A stretch of 64,000 nucleotides of DNA from Bradyrhizobium diazoefficiens USDA 110 (GCF_000011365.1 NC_004463.1:1178001-1242000); one strand, 5' to 3'. Shown: positions 1-8,389, numbered from the stretch's first letter. Program-made: numbers and translations. The notes: generated from the letters alone by a model not told the origin.

Positions 1-1
1 G

Positions 2-169
2 ATCGACACGCTCGGCCGCGCCTTCCTGCCGAACCTGCTGCGGCAGGTGCTCAGCGGCGCCGCTGCCTCCACCGCCGCGCCCGCGCTGTCGTCCATGCTG
101 ATCTATCTTGTGATGGCGATCGTGCTGGTGGTGCGGCCGGAGGGGCTGTTTCCGGCCAACCGTCGATGA
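2..169 (+). CDS. livH: Branched-chain amino acid ABC transporter permease, C-terminal end (partial)
   Basis: This is the last 55 codons of an inner-membrane permease; the gene begins before the window. The visible end carries a hydrophobic segment (SSMLIYLVMAIVLVVRP) followed by EGLFPANRR, the usual ending of LivH-type permeases of the hydrophobic amino acid importer family. Its stop overlaps the livM start (ATGA at 166-169), so translation is probably coupled. The substrate cannot be read from the sequence. The box genes nearby make an aromatic acid possible, but this is inference. Confidence 0.85.
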   Translation: MDTLGRAFLPNLLRQVLSGAAASTAAPALSSMLIYLVMAIVLVVRPEGLFPANRR

Positions 170-1110
170 AGGCTTTCACGGTGAGCAAGGCCGTCACGGC
201 CCTGATGCTGGCGGGCCTCGTGCTGCTGCCGCTCTATTCGCAAGCATCCGGCAACGTCTTCATCCTGACGCTGTTCACCCGCATCGTCATCCTGGCGCTG
301 GCCGCCGCGAGCCTCAACCTCATCATGGGTTTTGGCGGCATGATGAGCTTTGGCCACGCCGCCTATCTCGGCATCGGCGGCTACGCCGTCGGCATGCTCG
401 CGCAGGAAGGCGTAGGTTCCGGCTTCATCCAGTTTCCAGTCGCGCTGGCGGCCTCTGCGATCTACGCGCTGGTGATCGGCGCGCTCTCTTTGCGCACCCG
501 CGGCGTCTATTTCATCATGATCACGCTGGCCTTTGCGCAGATGGCCTATTACGTCGCCTCGGGGCTGGCGCGTTACGGCGGCGACGACGGCCTCACCGTC
601 TACAAGCGCAGCGACTTCTCCGGGCTGATCAATCTCGGCAATCGCGTGCAGTTCTATTATCTCTGCCTCGCCTGTCTTCTCGGCGTCCTGTTCCTGATCT
701 GGCGCATCGTCAATTCGCGCTTCGGTCTCGTCGTGCAGGGCCTGCGCTCCAACGAGCAGCGCATGCAGGCGATCGGCTTTCCCGCCAAGCGCTATCAGTT
801 GGTCTGCTTCGTCATCTCCGGCATGATGTGCGGACTTGCCGGCGCGCTGCTCGCCAACAACACCGACTTCATCAGCCCGGCCGTGATGTACTGGACGCGT
901 TCCGGCGACCTCATGGTGATGGTGATCCTCGGCGGCATGGGTACGCTGTTCGGCCCGGTGATGGGCGCGGTGGTGTTCCTGCTGCTGGAGGAGTTCCTGT
1001 CGCAGATCACCGAATATTGGGCGCTGATCATGGGGCCGCTACTGCTGCTGATCGTGCTGTTCGGGCGCGGCGGCATCATGGGCATGCTCGGGAGGGCTGG
1101 CCGTGGCTGA
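166..1110 (+). CDS. livM: Branched-chain amino acid type ABC transporter permease LivM
   Basis: This is a 314-residue inner-membrane protein with about eight to nine hydrophobic segments. It carries the LivM hallmark around residues 50-75 (AASLNLIMGFGGMMSFGHAAYLGIGGY) and a cytoplasmic coupling loop near residues 185-210 (SRFGLVVQGLRSNEQRMQAIGF). It forms the membrane pore of the importer with LivH. It overlaps livH by four bases and livG by eight bases, so it is part of one liv operon. The solute-binding protein is not in the window. Family assignment is firm; the substrate is unknown. Confidence 0.93.
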   Translation: MKAFTVSKAVTALMLAGLVLLPLYSQASGNVFILTLFTRIVILALAAASLNLIMGFGGMMSFGHAAYLGIGGYAVGMLAQEGVGSGFIQFPVALAASAIYALVIGALSLRTRGVYFIMITLAFAQMAYYVASGLARYGGDDGLTVYKRSDFSGLINLGNRVQFYYLCLACLLGVLFLIWRIVNSRFGLVVQGLRSNEQRMQAIGFPAKRYQLVCFVISGMMCGLAGALLANNTDFISPAVMYWTRSGDLMVMVILGGMGTLFGPVMGAVVFLLLEEFLSQITEYWALIMGPLLLLIVLFGRGGIMGMLGRAGRG

Positions 1111-1870
1111 ACCCTTGCTCCGCGTCGAGAAGCTGGTGCGCCGCTTCGGCGGCATCATCGCGACGGACAACGTCTCGCTCGACGTCGCGGCCGGCGAGCT
1201 GCACGCCATCATCGGCCCGAACGGCGCCGGGAAGACCACGCTGATCAGCCAGCTCACCGGGCATCTCGAACCGCATTCCGGCAGCGTCTCGCTCGGCGGG
1301 CGCGACATCACCTACCTGCCGGCCTATCGCCGCTGCGCGCTGGGGCTGGCGCGGTCGTTCCAGATCACCTCGCTGCTGCTCGACTTCACCGCCGCCGACA
1401 ACGTCGCGCTGGCGGCGCAGGCCCATGCCGGCACCTCGTTCCGCTTCTTCGCCAACGCGCGCAAGGAAAAGGGCTTGCGCGACGCCGCCCATGCCGCGCT
1501 CGACCGCGTCGGCCTGTTGCATCGCGCCGACGTCGTCGTGAACAGGCTCAGCCATGGCGAGCGCCGCGAGCTGGAGCTTGCGGTCGCGCTCGCCAGCAAA
1601 CCGAAATTGCTCCTGCTCGACGAGCCCATGGCCGGCCTCGGCGTCACCGAATCCCAGCGCATGGTCAAGTTGCTCCAGGAGCTGCGCAGGGAGGTCTCGA
1701 TCGTGCTGGTCGAGCACGACATGCCGGCGGTGTTCGCGCTGGCCGACCGCATCTCGGTGCTGGTCTATGGCCGCGTCATCGCCTCGGGCGATCCGGCCGC
1801 GATCCGCGCCAACGAGGACGTCAAGCGCGCCTATCTCGGCGACCAGCATGTGGTGACGCACCATGGCTGA
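1103..1870 (+). CDS. livG: ABC transporter ATP-binding protein LivG
   Basis: This 255-residue ATPase powers the Liv-type importer. Walker A is at residues 38-46 (GPNGAGKTT) and Walker B is LLLLDEPMAGL. The signature loop reads LSHGE instead of LSGGQ, a variant common in LivG. The C-terminal part has the LivG extension (VLVYGRVIASGDPAAIRANEDVKRAYLG). It overlaps livM at the start and livF at the end (1863-1870), which indicates coupled translation. Confidence 0.93.
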   Translation: MAEPLLRVEKLVRRFGGIIATDNVSLDVAAGELHAIIGPNGAGKTTLISQLTGHLEPHSGSVSLGGRDITYLPAYRRCALGLARSFQITSLLLDFTAADNVALAAQAHAGTSFRFFANARKEKGLRDAAHAALDRVGLLHRADVVVNRLSHGERRELELAVALASKPKLLLLDEPMAGLGVTESQRMVKLLQELRREVSIVLVEHDMPAVFALADRISVLVYGRVIASGDPAAIRANEDVKRAYLGDQHVVTHHG

Positions 1871-2576
1871 CACGCTGCTCGACGTTGACGGCATCGAGAC
1901 CTGCTACGGCCTCTCCCAGGTGTTGTTCGGCCTGTCGCTGTCGATCAAGCCGGGCGAGATGGTCTCGCTGATGGGCCGCAACGGTATGGGCAAGACGACG
2001 ACCATCCGCTCCATCATGGGCCTGACACCGGCGCGCGCCGGGAGCATCCGTTTTGCGGGCTCCGAGGTGCGAACGCAGCCGTCCTACAGGATCGCAAAAC
2101 TCGGCGTCGGCCTGGTGCCCGAGGGACGCCAGATCTTCCCGAACCTCACCGTGCGCGAAAACCTGGTCGCGGCGGCGGCCGACCGCTTCGGCAGCAGCAA
2201 TCCCTGGACGCTCGCGGCCATCTACGTGATGTTCCCGCGCCTCGCCGAACGCGCGTCGAACATGGGCAACCAGCTCTCCGGCGGCGAGCAGCAGATGCTG
2301 GCGATCGGCCGCGCGCTGATGACCAATCCGAAGCTCCTCATTCTGGACGAAGCGACCGAGGGCCTTGCGCCATTGATCCGCGAAGAAATCTGGAACTGCC
2401 TGTCGCTGCTCAAGAGCCGGGGCCAGTCGATCCTGGTCGTCGACAAGAACGTCGATCACCTCGCCCGCATCTGCGACCGCCACTTTATCATCGAGCGCGG
2501 CAAGACGGTGTGGAGCGGCACGTCGGACGAACTGATGGCCGAGCCGGATCTGCAGCACAAATATCTGGGGATCTAG
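1863..2576 (+). CDS. livF: ABC transporter ATP-binding protein LivF
   Basis: This 237-residue ATPase is the second nucleotide-binding subunit of the importer. Walker A is at residues 38-46 (GRNGMGKTT), the signature is LSGGEQQ and Walker B is LLILDEATEGL. It ends with LQHKYLGI, typical of LivF. It is the last gene of the liv operon; a palindromic intergenic element follows within 50 bp. The position next to the box genes, but separated from them by 8 kb, does not prove a role in benzoate uptake. Confidence 0.93.
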   Translation: MADTLLDVDGIETCYGLSQVLFGLSLSIKPGEMVSLMGRNGMGKTTTIRSIMGLTPARAGSIRFAGSEVRTQPSYRIAKLGVGLVPEGRQIFPNLTVRENLVAAAADRFGSSNPWTLAAIYVMFPRLAERASNMGNQLSGGEQQMLAIGRALMTNPKLLILDEATEGLAPLIREEIWNCLSLLKSRGQSILVVDKNVDHLARICDRHFIIERGKTVWSGTSDELMAEPDLQHKYLGI

Positions 2577-2623
2577 CGGGCTCGGCGAGGTGAGGGGCAG
2601 AGCGCTCCCGCCGATCTCTCGGT

Positions 2624-2750
2624 GTCGTCCTGGCGAAGGCCAGGACCCATACCGCGGAATCCATCGATTGCAGGTGGTATCCGTACCGGACGACCCGTCT
2701 TCGCCAAACTGCTCCCTGGGGTAATGGGTCCTGGCTTTCGCCAGGACGAC
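2624..2750. repeat. Intergenic palindromic element, GTCGTCCTGG type
   Basis: This element is bounded by GTCGTCCTGG at the left and its reverse complement CCAGGACGAC at the right, with secondary inverted repeats inside. It is one member of a family found at many intergenic places in this window. It sits between livF and a convergent gene and could act as a bidirectional terminator or a REP-like element. Confidence 0.75.
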
Positions 2751-2767
2751 GCCGGGGTGCGAACCAA

Positions 2768-3181
2768 TCACCAATAAATCCCATGCCGGTGCAGCTCGCG
2801 GATCACGCGGGCCTCGGTGGACGGCTGGCGGCGCTTTGGCTTCGCCGTTTCGGTCGTGCTGGCCACCGGTGCGGCAGTGGACTGAGTGGGGGGCGTGGCA
2901 ACCGGGCCGGTCGCGACCGGTGCGGCTGCTGTCGGCGGCGTCGTAGCAGTGATTGCGGCTGGCGGTGTTGAGGTCGGCGCGGTCGTCGCCGTCTGCAGAT
3001 TCGGCGCCTGCGTTGCCGCCGGAGCCTGCGTCGTCTGCGCCGGCACGGTTGCCGTCGCGGCCGGCGGCTCGGTGGCCTGCTGGTTCGAATTGGTTGCCGC
3101 AAGGCTCAGGCTCCGCGGACCACCGGCATAGGCCTCGGTTGCGACCAGCGACATCACGGCGATCAGGATCAGCTTGCGCAT
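2768..3181 (-). CDS. Small secreted Thr/Pro/Ala-rich protein
   Basis: This 137-residue protein has a clear signal peptide (MRKLILIAVMSLVATEAYAG) followed by a low-complexity linker of Ala, Thr, Pro and Gln over roughly residues 25-110. The C-terminus is basic and conserved-looking (KRRQPSTEARVIRELHRHGIYW). This suggests an exported anchor or cell-envelope protein with a short C-terminal functional motif. I do not recognise a family. A purine-rich GGGGG stretch precedes the ATG. It stands alone, convergent to livF. Confidence 0.6.
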   Translation of the reverse strand: MRKLILIAVMSLVATEAYAGGPRSLSLAATNSNQQATEPPAATATVPAQTTQAPAATQAPNLQTATTAPTSTPPAAITATTPPTAAAPVATGPVATPPTQSTAAPVASTTETAKPKRRQPSTEARVIRELHRHGIYW

Positions 3182-3513
3182 GAGAACCCCCGTTATCTGG
3201 CCAATATGTCTTACCCAATTCGCACGCGCCGGCGCCTAACGCGACAGGTGGTGCGTGCCGATTTCGATCAGGGTGGCCCGGCAGGACAAGCGATAGATCA
3301 GACTGAACAATCGACCCAACATGACCGAACTCCGTTGTTGATCATCGGCAGGGACTCTAGACCCCGTGTCTTTCCGGCTGTTTTCGAGGGGGGAGGAAAA
3401 TGGCTTCGTCGGATGGTGGGGAGATGTCGTCGGAACAGGCGGGACGAAGTCGCCTCACAGCGGCGTGAGCCGTGCGCTATGGTGCTCCCCAAGGCCGCCC
3501 GTCGAGAGGGGTG
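3182..3513. other. Intergenic stretch without a gene
   Basis: These 332 bases separate the small secreted protein from the glutamine-synthetase-like gene, both on the minus strand. They should hold the promoter of the secreted protein next to 3182. I see no convincing coding region, RNA gene or strong hairpin. Short reading frames here lack a ribosome-binding site. Confidence 0.5.
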
Positions 3514-4950
3514 TCAGAACATCTCGAAATATTCGCGGTGCTCCCAGTCGGTGACCTCGGCGAGGAAGCGGTCGATCTCGGCGTTCTTGATGTGGGTGTA
3601 GTAGTCGACGAACTCCGCACCGAACTTCTCGCGGAAGAACGGATCCTCCTTCAGCGCCGCAACCGCATCGCGCAGTGACTTCGGCAGCAGCGGCGCCTTG
3701 GTTTCGTAGGGCGTGTCGGCCGACGGGCCGGGATCGAGCTTGCGATCGACGCCGTCGAGGCCGGAGAGGATTTGCGAGGCCATGTAGAGATAGGGATTGG
3801 CAGCCGGCTCGCCGATGCGGTTCTCAAGGCGCGTGGCGGCATCGCCGGCAGCCCCGAGCACGCGGATCATCACGCCGCGATTGTCGCGGCCCCAGATCGC
3901 GCGGTCGGGCGCCAGCGAATAGGAGCGGTAGCGCTTGTAGCCGTTGATGGTCGGGGTGGTGAACACGGCGGACGCGCGGGCGTGGTCGAGCAGGCCGGCA
4001 AGGTAGGCGCGGCCGAACGCGCTGAGCGGCTCGCCGCCTGCCTGCGCCATGAACTGGTTTTCGCCGCTGGTGCGCGAGACGATCGACTGGTGCAGATGCC
4101 AGCCGCTCGCGAACAGGTTCGGCAGTTTGGGGCGGCACATGAAAGTGGCGTGATAGCCGTGGCGCCGCGCGATCTGCTTCACGGCCGAGCGGAACAGCAC
4201 CATGTTGTCGGCGGGCTCGAGGCCCTTCCTCGGCGCGAAGGTGAACTCGCACTGGCTTGGCCCGAACTCGACCTCGACCGAGCGCAAGGGCAGGCCGAGT
4301 GCGACGACGTCGCGGCGCAGGATCTCCAGCACCGGCTCCATCTGATCGAAGCGCTGCTCGGTGAGGTACTGGTAGCCGTGGCTGAGCAGGCTCACCGAGG
4401 GCGGCGTCCCGGGCTGGCCGGCGTCCTCCGCACGCATATGCGGATCGTCGAGCTTGAAGATGTGGAACTCGACCTCGAGCCCGGCGACGAAATCGTGGCC
4501 GCGGCCAGCAAGCTCATCGAGCACCTTGCGATAAAGCCCGCGCGTTGCGAACGGCACGGGGCGGCCGTCATTGAAATGGAGATCGCACAGCACCCAGCCC
4601 GTGGTCGGCGCCCATGGCAGCACGCGGAAGGTGGTGGGATCGGCAACCATCAGCACGTCGGCTGCGCCCTCCATCTCCTTCATGCCGAACCCGCCGCCCG
4701 ATGTGAACACCGGGAACACCGTGCGGTGCGAGGTGTCCTTGGCGAGCATGGTGGTGGTGATGGAGCAGCCGCTCTCCAGCGAGGCGATCGCCTCCGCGGC
4801 GATGATGGTCTTGCCGCGCAGGATGCCGTGCTGGTCGGGGAAGGCGAGGCGGATGACCTCGAGGTTCTTCTCCTCGACGATGCGGCGCATGCGTTGCGCC
4901 GCGTCCTTCTGTTCATCCGACCACAGCGCATGACGCGCGACGAAAGTCAC
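3514..4950 (-). CDS. Glutamine synthetase family ligase (glutamylamide-synthetase type)
   Basis: This 478-residue protein belongs to the glutamine synthetase superfamily, which joins glutamate to ammonia or an amine using ATP. The active-site blocks are intact: GLEVEFHIF (ExE), VEFGPSQCEFTF, GWHLHQS, the arginine-rich NGYKRYRSYSLAP and RGVMIRV, and RLENRIGEPAANPYLY. The N-terminus is not that of housekeeping GlnA. It resembles the gamma-glutamyl-polyamine or gamma-glutamylanilide synthetase type. The Rieske oxygenase lies upstream on the same strand (136-bp gap), so both are likely co-transcribed, and the pair suggests catabolism of an amine. The substrate is inferred only. Confidence 0.8.
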   Translation of the reverse strand: MTFVARHALWSDEQKDAAQRMRRIVEEKNLEVIRLAFPDQHGILRGKTIIAAEAIASLESGCSITTTMLAKDTSHRTVFPVFTSGGGFGMKEMEGAADVLMVADPTTFRVLPWAPTTGWVLCDLHFNDGRPVPFATRGLYRKVLDELAGRGHDFVAGLEVEFHIFKLDDPHMRAEDAGQPGTPPSVSLLSHGYQYLTEQRFDQMEPVLEILRRDVVALGLPLRSVEVEFGPSQCEFTFAPRKGLEPADNMVLFRSAVKQIARRHGYHATFMCRPKLPNLFASGWHLHQSIVSRTSGENQFMAQAGGEPLSAFGRAYLAGLLDHARASAVFTTPTINGYKRYRSYSLAPDRAIWGRDNRGVMIRVLGAAGDAATRLENRIGEPAANPYLYMASQILSGLDGVDRKLDPGPSADTPYETKAPLLPKSLRDAVAALKEDPFFREKFGAEFVDYYTHIKNAEIDRFLAEVTDWEHREYFEMF

Positions 4951-4971
4951 TGCTATTGCTCCCCGATAGCT

Positions 4972-5073
4972 GTCGTTCCGGGATGGTCCGAAGGACCAGA
5001 CCCGGAACCTCGAGATTCTCAGGTGCGCAAGTGCGCACCATAGTACGATGCTATCGCATCGCCCCGGAATGAC
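4972..5073. repeat. Intergenic palindromic element, GTCGTTCCGG type
   Basis: This element is bounded by GTCGTTCCGGG and CCCGGAATGAC with two internal hairpins (GGTCCGAAGGACC and GTGCGCAAGTGCGCAC). It lies inside the presumed two-gene transcript between the Rieske oxygenase and the glutamine-synthetase-like gene, so it may modulate the relative level of the two messages. Confidence 0.7.
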
Positions 5074-5086
5074 GATGCCCCAAAAA

Positions 5087-6445
5087 TCACTCCGCCGCCG
5101 TCAGCCGATGCACCTTGCCGTCGATCTCCTTCGGCACCGGCGCGGTCCACGGCGCGCCGCGGCGGCGCTTGACGTCGACTTCCATCCAGTAGGTCTCCCA
5201 GCCCCGCGTCGGCCCGATGCCGTCCATGGTCGCCGGTCCCTGGATGCTGCGCGCGTTGGCCTCGTCGAGGAACAGCATCGGCTTCTCGCCGCCGCCGACT
5301 TTCTCGATCTCCTGCCGCAGCAGGCGGCGGTATTGCACGATTGCCTTGTCGCTCTGGCCGAGGTGCTCCTTGGTGCGGTCCTGGATCGCGCCCATCGACT
5401 CCACCGCCCACTGGTCGTGGACGTTGATGTCGTTGCCCATGCCGGTATAGGTCGCGGTCTGCTGCTCGTGCGGATCGAAGCCGTAGTCGTTGCCGCTGTT
5501 CTTGCGCGATTTGTAGTCGGGCAGCTCATAGAGCTCGAGCCGCTGGTCGCGCATCTTCTTTTTGTCGACGGGGTTCGTGTAGCTGGTGAAGATCGCGTAC
5601 CAGTAGCAGTTCTCGTCGTCGACCGGCACGTGCCACTGCGTGATCGTCATCTCCGTGCTCATGGGGATGACGAAGCCGTGCGGGAACAGCTGGTTGGTGA
5701 CGCGCACATGGGTGCGCTCCTCGTCGATCTCGCGCAGCGCGATCAGCCGGAGGCCGTATTCGGTGTGCTCGACATTGATGATCGGACGGTCGTATTCGCG
5801 CAGGATCTTCGTCATCGGCAGGTCGCTGCCCGCGGAGGCGCCGCGGAACTGCTTGCCGTAGGCGGTGGAGGTATCCTCGTCCTCGAAGAAGCGGTGCAGA
5901 TAGGAGGCGTGCGCGGGATCGATGCCGACCTCGAGCGCCTGGAGCCAGTTGCAGGCCATGTGGCCCTTGAACGCGAACGTGTGAGTATCAGGCGCGACAA
6001 AGCAGTCGATCTCGGGAAATGCAGGCGGCTCACCCTCGCCGAGATAAGCCCAGAGGATGCCGCTCTTCTCCACGACAGGATAGGAGCGCTGGCGGATGTT
6101 CTGGCAGAGCTTTGAATCCTTCGGCTCTGCCGGCGTCTCGATGCACTGGCCGGTGGCGTCGAACAGCCAGCCGTGGAAGGCGCAGCGCAGGCCGCCATGC
6201 TCGAGCCGCCCGAAGGCGAGGTCGGCGCCGCGATGCGCGCAATGGCGATCGATCAGGCCGTAGCGCCCTCGCTCGTCGCGGAACAGCACGAGGTTTTCGC
6301 CGAGCAGTCGCACGGGGCGGATCGGCCGCGCGCCTTCCAGCTCGTCGACCAGCGCCGTCGGCTGCCAGTAGCTCCGCATCAGCTTTCCGCAGGGGTCCTT
6401 CGGCCCGGTGCGGGTGATCAGGTCGTTCTGCTCCTGGCTCATCAT
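5087..6445 (-). CDS. Rieske aromatic ring-hydroxylating oxygenase, alpha subunit
   Basis: This 452-residue protein has an N-terminal Rieske [2Fe-2S] domain with ligands C69, H71, C88 and H91 (CAH...CAFH). Its catalytic domain has the mononuclear iron motif VGIDPAHASYLH (D176, H179, H184). Length and layout resemble the phthalate 4,5-dioxygenase or vanillate demethylase type, which work without a small beta subunit. No reductase or ferredoxin gene is adjacent, so electrons must come from elsewhere. It is divergent from an IclR regulator that probably controls it. The substrate is unknown; the neighbouring glutamylamide-synthetase-like gene hints at an aromatic amine. Confidence 0.88.
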   Translation of the reverse strand: MMSQEQNDLITRTGPKDPCGKLMRSYWQPTALVDELEGARPIRPVRLLGENLVLFRDERGRYGLIDRHCAHRGADLAFGRLEHGGLRCAFHGWLFDATGQCIETPAEPKDSKLCQNIRQRSYPVVEKSGILWAYLGEGEPPAFPEIDCFVAPDTHTFAFKGHMACNWLQALEVGIDPAHASYLHRFFEDEDTSTAYGKQFRGASAGSDLPMTKILREYDRPIINVEHTEYGLRLIALREIDEERTHVRVTNQLFPHGFVIPMSTEMTITQWHVPVDDENCYWYAIFTSYTNPVDKKKMRDQRLELYELPDYKSRKNSGNDYGFDPHEQQTATYTGMGNDINVHDQWAVESMGAIQDRTKEHLGQSDKAIVQYRRLLRQEIEKVGGGEKPMLFLDEANARSIQGPATMDGIGPTRGWETYWMEVDVKRRRGAPWTAPVPKEIDGKVHRLTAAE

Positions 6446-6560
6446 GGCGAGTGCATCCCATATCTCGGAGTGGCGTTTGTTCGCCTATTGAACGAATGGG
6501 CGAATTATGACATGCCTAGGATCGGCAGCAAGCACTATTTTGCAGGAAAGTCCCGACGCC

Positions 6561-7346
6561 ATGCCCAAGCTGAAGCGAAGCGAGACCGATGAGCGTGCGA
6601 CGGATTTCGTCGAAAGCCTCGATCGCGGCCTGCGCCTGCTTCAATGCTTCGGCACGACGGTCGGCCCGATGACCCTGAGCGACCTCGCCCGCGCCGCCGA
6701 TCTTCCGCGCGCCACCGCCCGGCGGATGCTGTTCACGCTCCAGCGTGGCGGCTTCGTCGGTGGTGACGGCAAGCTGTTCACGTTGACGCCGCACGTGCTG
6801 ACCCTTGCGGCCTCGTATCTGCGCTCCAACCAGCTCGTCGCGGTTCTGCAACCGGTGCTCGATCGCGTTGCGACCGCGGCAAATGAAATTTCATCGCTCG
6901 CGGTGCTCGATGGCGACGACGTCGTGTTCGTCGCGCGCAGCAGTCCGGCGCGGATGTTTTCAGGCGGGCTCGAGATCGGCTACCGCCTGCCGGCGTTCTG
7001 CACGTCGGTCGGCCGCGCCATGCTCGGCCAGCTCGATGATGCCGAGCTCGCCCCGCGCCTGAAGACAATGACGCGCGAAGCGCTGACGCCGCAGACGGTG
7101 ACCGATCCCAAGGCGCTGCTCGCGCGCATTACGGCCGACCGTGCGCAGGGCTATTCGCTGGTCGATCGCGAGGCCGAGCCGCATTTCCGCTCGATCTCGG
7201 TTCCCGTGCGGCGCTACGATGGTGTGATCGTCGCCGCCGTCAACATGGGCGCCCATGTCGACCGCGTGCCGGCGCAGGAGCTGATCGACCGCTTCCTGCC
7301 GCTGCTGCGCGAGGGCGCCGAAGCAGTGCGTTCGCAGTTGCTGTAG
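6561..7346 (+). CDS. IclR family transcriptional regulator
   Basis: This 261-residue regulator has an N-terminal winged helix (about residues 15-75, TLSDLARAADLPRATARRMLFTLQRGGF) and a C-terminal IclR effector domain. The pattern resembles the PcaR/PobR group that controls aromatic catabolism. I chose the ATG at 6561 because AGGAAAG precedes it; an in-frame ATG at 6507 would add 18 poorly conserved residues. It is divergent from the Rieske oxygenase gene and probably regulates it and itself from the shared intergenic region. Confidence 0.85.
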   Translation: MPKLKRSETDERATDFVESLDRGLRLLQCFGTTVGPMTLSDLARAADLPRATARRMLFTLQRGGFVGGDGKLFTLTPHVLTLAASYLRSNQLVAVLQPVLDRVATAANEISSLAVLDGDDVVFVARSSPARMFSGGLEIGYRLPAFCTSVGRAMLGQLDDAELAPRLKTMTREALTPQTVTDPKALLARITADRAQGYSLVDREAEPHFRSISVPVRRYDGVIVAAVNMGAHVDRVPAQELIDRFLPLLREGAEAVRSQLL

Positions 7347-7417
7347 CTACAGCGCACTTCGCTCTTCCTGCCTGGCAGGCTATAATGCGCGCGGCACAAG
7401 AGAACAGGGAGGATGCC

Positions 7418-7750
7418 ATGCAACACACCATGGTTCCCAGTGATCGCGTGGAGCACGTCGCCGTCTACGGGCGCGACGGCACGAAGCTCGGCACGATCGA
7501 GCGGCTGATGCTCGACAAGGTCAGCGGAATGGTCGCCTATGCCGTGATCAAGACCGGCGGGCTGCTCGGTGCTCATCACCATTATCCGGTGCAGTGGAGC
7601 GCGCTGAAATACGATCGCGGCCGTCAGGCGTTCCAGGTCGAGCTGACGATGGACGAGTTCAGCAGCGGTCCATGCGAGTTCGATGGCGACGAGTTCGATT
7701 GGGGCGACCGCTCGCGGTCCTACCCGCATCCGAATTACTGGTCGGTCTGA
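7418..7750 (+). CDS. PRC-barrel domain protein
   Basis: This 110-residue protein starts MQHTMVPSDRVEHVAVYGRD and contains a PRC-barrel fold (VAVYGRDGTKLGTIERLMLDKVSGMVAYAVIKTGG). Such small proteins are common in rhizobia and are thought to act as stress or scaffold proteins. The start at 7418 has a strong ribosome-binding site (AGGGAGG). A frame opening at 7385 is less likely because its ATG lies within TATAATG, which could be the promoter -10 element. The tail is rich in Asp, Ser and aromatic residues. Confidence 0.75.
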   Translation: MQHTMVPSDRVEHVAVYGRDGTKLGTIERLMLDKVSGMVAYAVIKTGGLLGAHHHYPVQWSALKYDRGRQAFQVELTMDEFSSGPCEFDGDEFDWGDRSRSYPHPNYWSV

Positions 7751-7841
7751 AGAGCCGGACGGGTTCGCAGCCGCATCGCTCTTGCGGGCTCGATTGAGCA
7801 TTGCCCCGCCCACCGAGCGGCATCCGAAGCAACCGTCTGGC

Positions 7842-8276
7842 CTATCCCGGCAGCGACTCTTCGCCGACCTTGGGCCAATAGGTTCCAAAGCTCCAGAGGC
7901 CGCCCTCGGGATCGCGCGCCGCGAAATCGCGGCTGCCATAATCGGTATTGTAGGGCTCCATTTCGATCGTCGCACCGGACGCCTTCACCTTCTCATAGAG
8001 TGCGTCGGGATCATCGACAGCCAGATAAATGGCATCCGTACGGTGGCCGCCGATGTCGCCGACCCGCTTTGCGTACGCATCATCGCGATGCGCACCGAGC
8101 ATGAGGATTGATGATCCAAATGCCAATTCGGCGTGAACGACCGTGCCCTCCTTGCGATAGACCACGCGTTCGGCGAAGCCGAGAACGTTTTTCAGCCAAG
8201 CGATCATCGCCTCCGGATCCTTGCAGCGCATGGTGTGGTACAGGCGCGGTGCTTCATAGCCATTCTGCTGGTTCAT
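7842..8276 (-). CDS. VOC (glyoxalase/bleomycin resistance) family protein
   Basis: This 144-residue protein has the paired beta-alpha-beta pattern of vicinal-oxygen-chelate enzymes (YHTMRCKDPEAMIAWLKNVLGFAE and later DPEGGLWSFGTYWP). It resembles the PhnB-like or general glyoxalase subgroup. The reaction is unknown. I chose the ATG at 8276 (MNQQNGYEAPRLYH) because the homologous region starts there and GGAG lies 8 bases upstream. The open frame continues upstream through a 12-bp tandem repeat that would encode repeated NFLD or NFLE residues. Confidence 0.85.
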   Translation of the reverse strand: MNQQNGYEAPRLYHTMRCKDPEAMIAWLKNVLGFAERVVYRKEGTVVHAELAFGSSILMLGAHRDDAYAKRVGDIGGHRTDAIYLAVDDPDALYEKVKASGATIEMEPYNTDYGSRDFAARDPEGGLWSFGTYWPKVGEESLPG

Positions 8277-8324
8277 GAAATTCTCCAGGAAATTATCCAG
8301 GAAATTATCCAGGAAATTATCCAG
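8277..8324. repeat. Four tandem 12-bp repeats at the translation start of the VOC gene
   Basis: Four contiguous copies of GAAATTATCCAG lie at 8277-8288 (one mismatch), 8289-8300, 8301-8312 and 8313-8324. Read on the minus strand each copy is CTGGATAATTTC; the last one (CTGGAGAATTTC) supplies the ribosome-binding site of the VOC gene. Because 12 is a multiple of three, copy-number change would not shift the frame but would change the leader. Confidence 0.9.
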
Positions 8325-8389
8325 GTCTATTGCAACGCCAAGCCTAGTTCGGATCCCGCCAGCCGGGCTTGAACAAATGGGACCAGACG

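Noticed and set aside
1821..3218. A 465-codon minus-strand open frame over livF and the following intergenic element.
   Set aside because: The frame overlaps livF and the palindromic element and contains no recognisable domain. Only the embedded 137-codon gene in another frame (2768-3181) looks real.
8277..8324. The 12-bp tandem repeats considered as a CRISPR array.
   Set aside because: The units are 12 bp and contiguous without spacers, and no cas gene is present.
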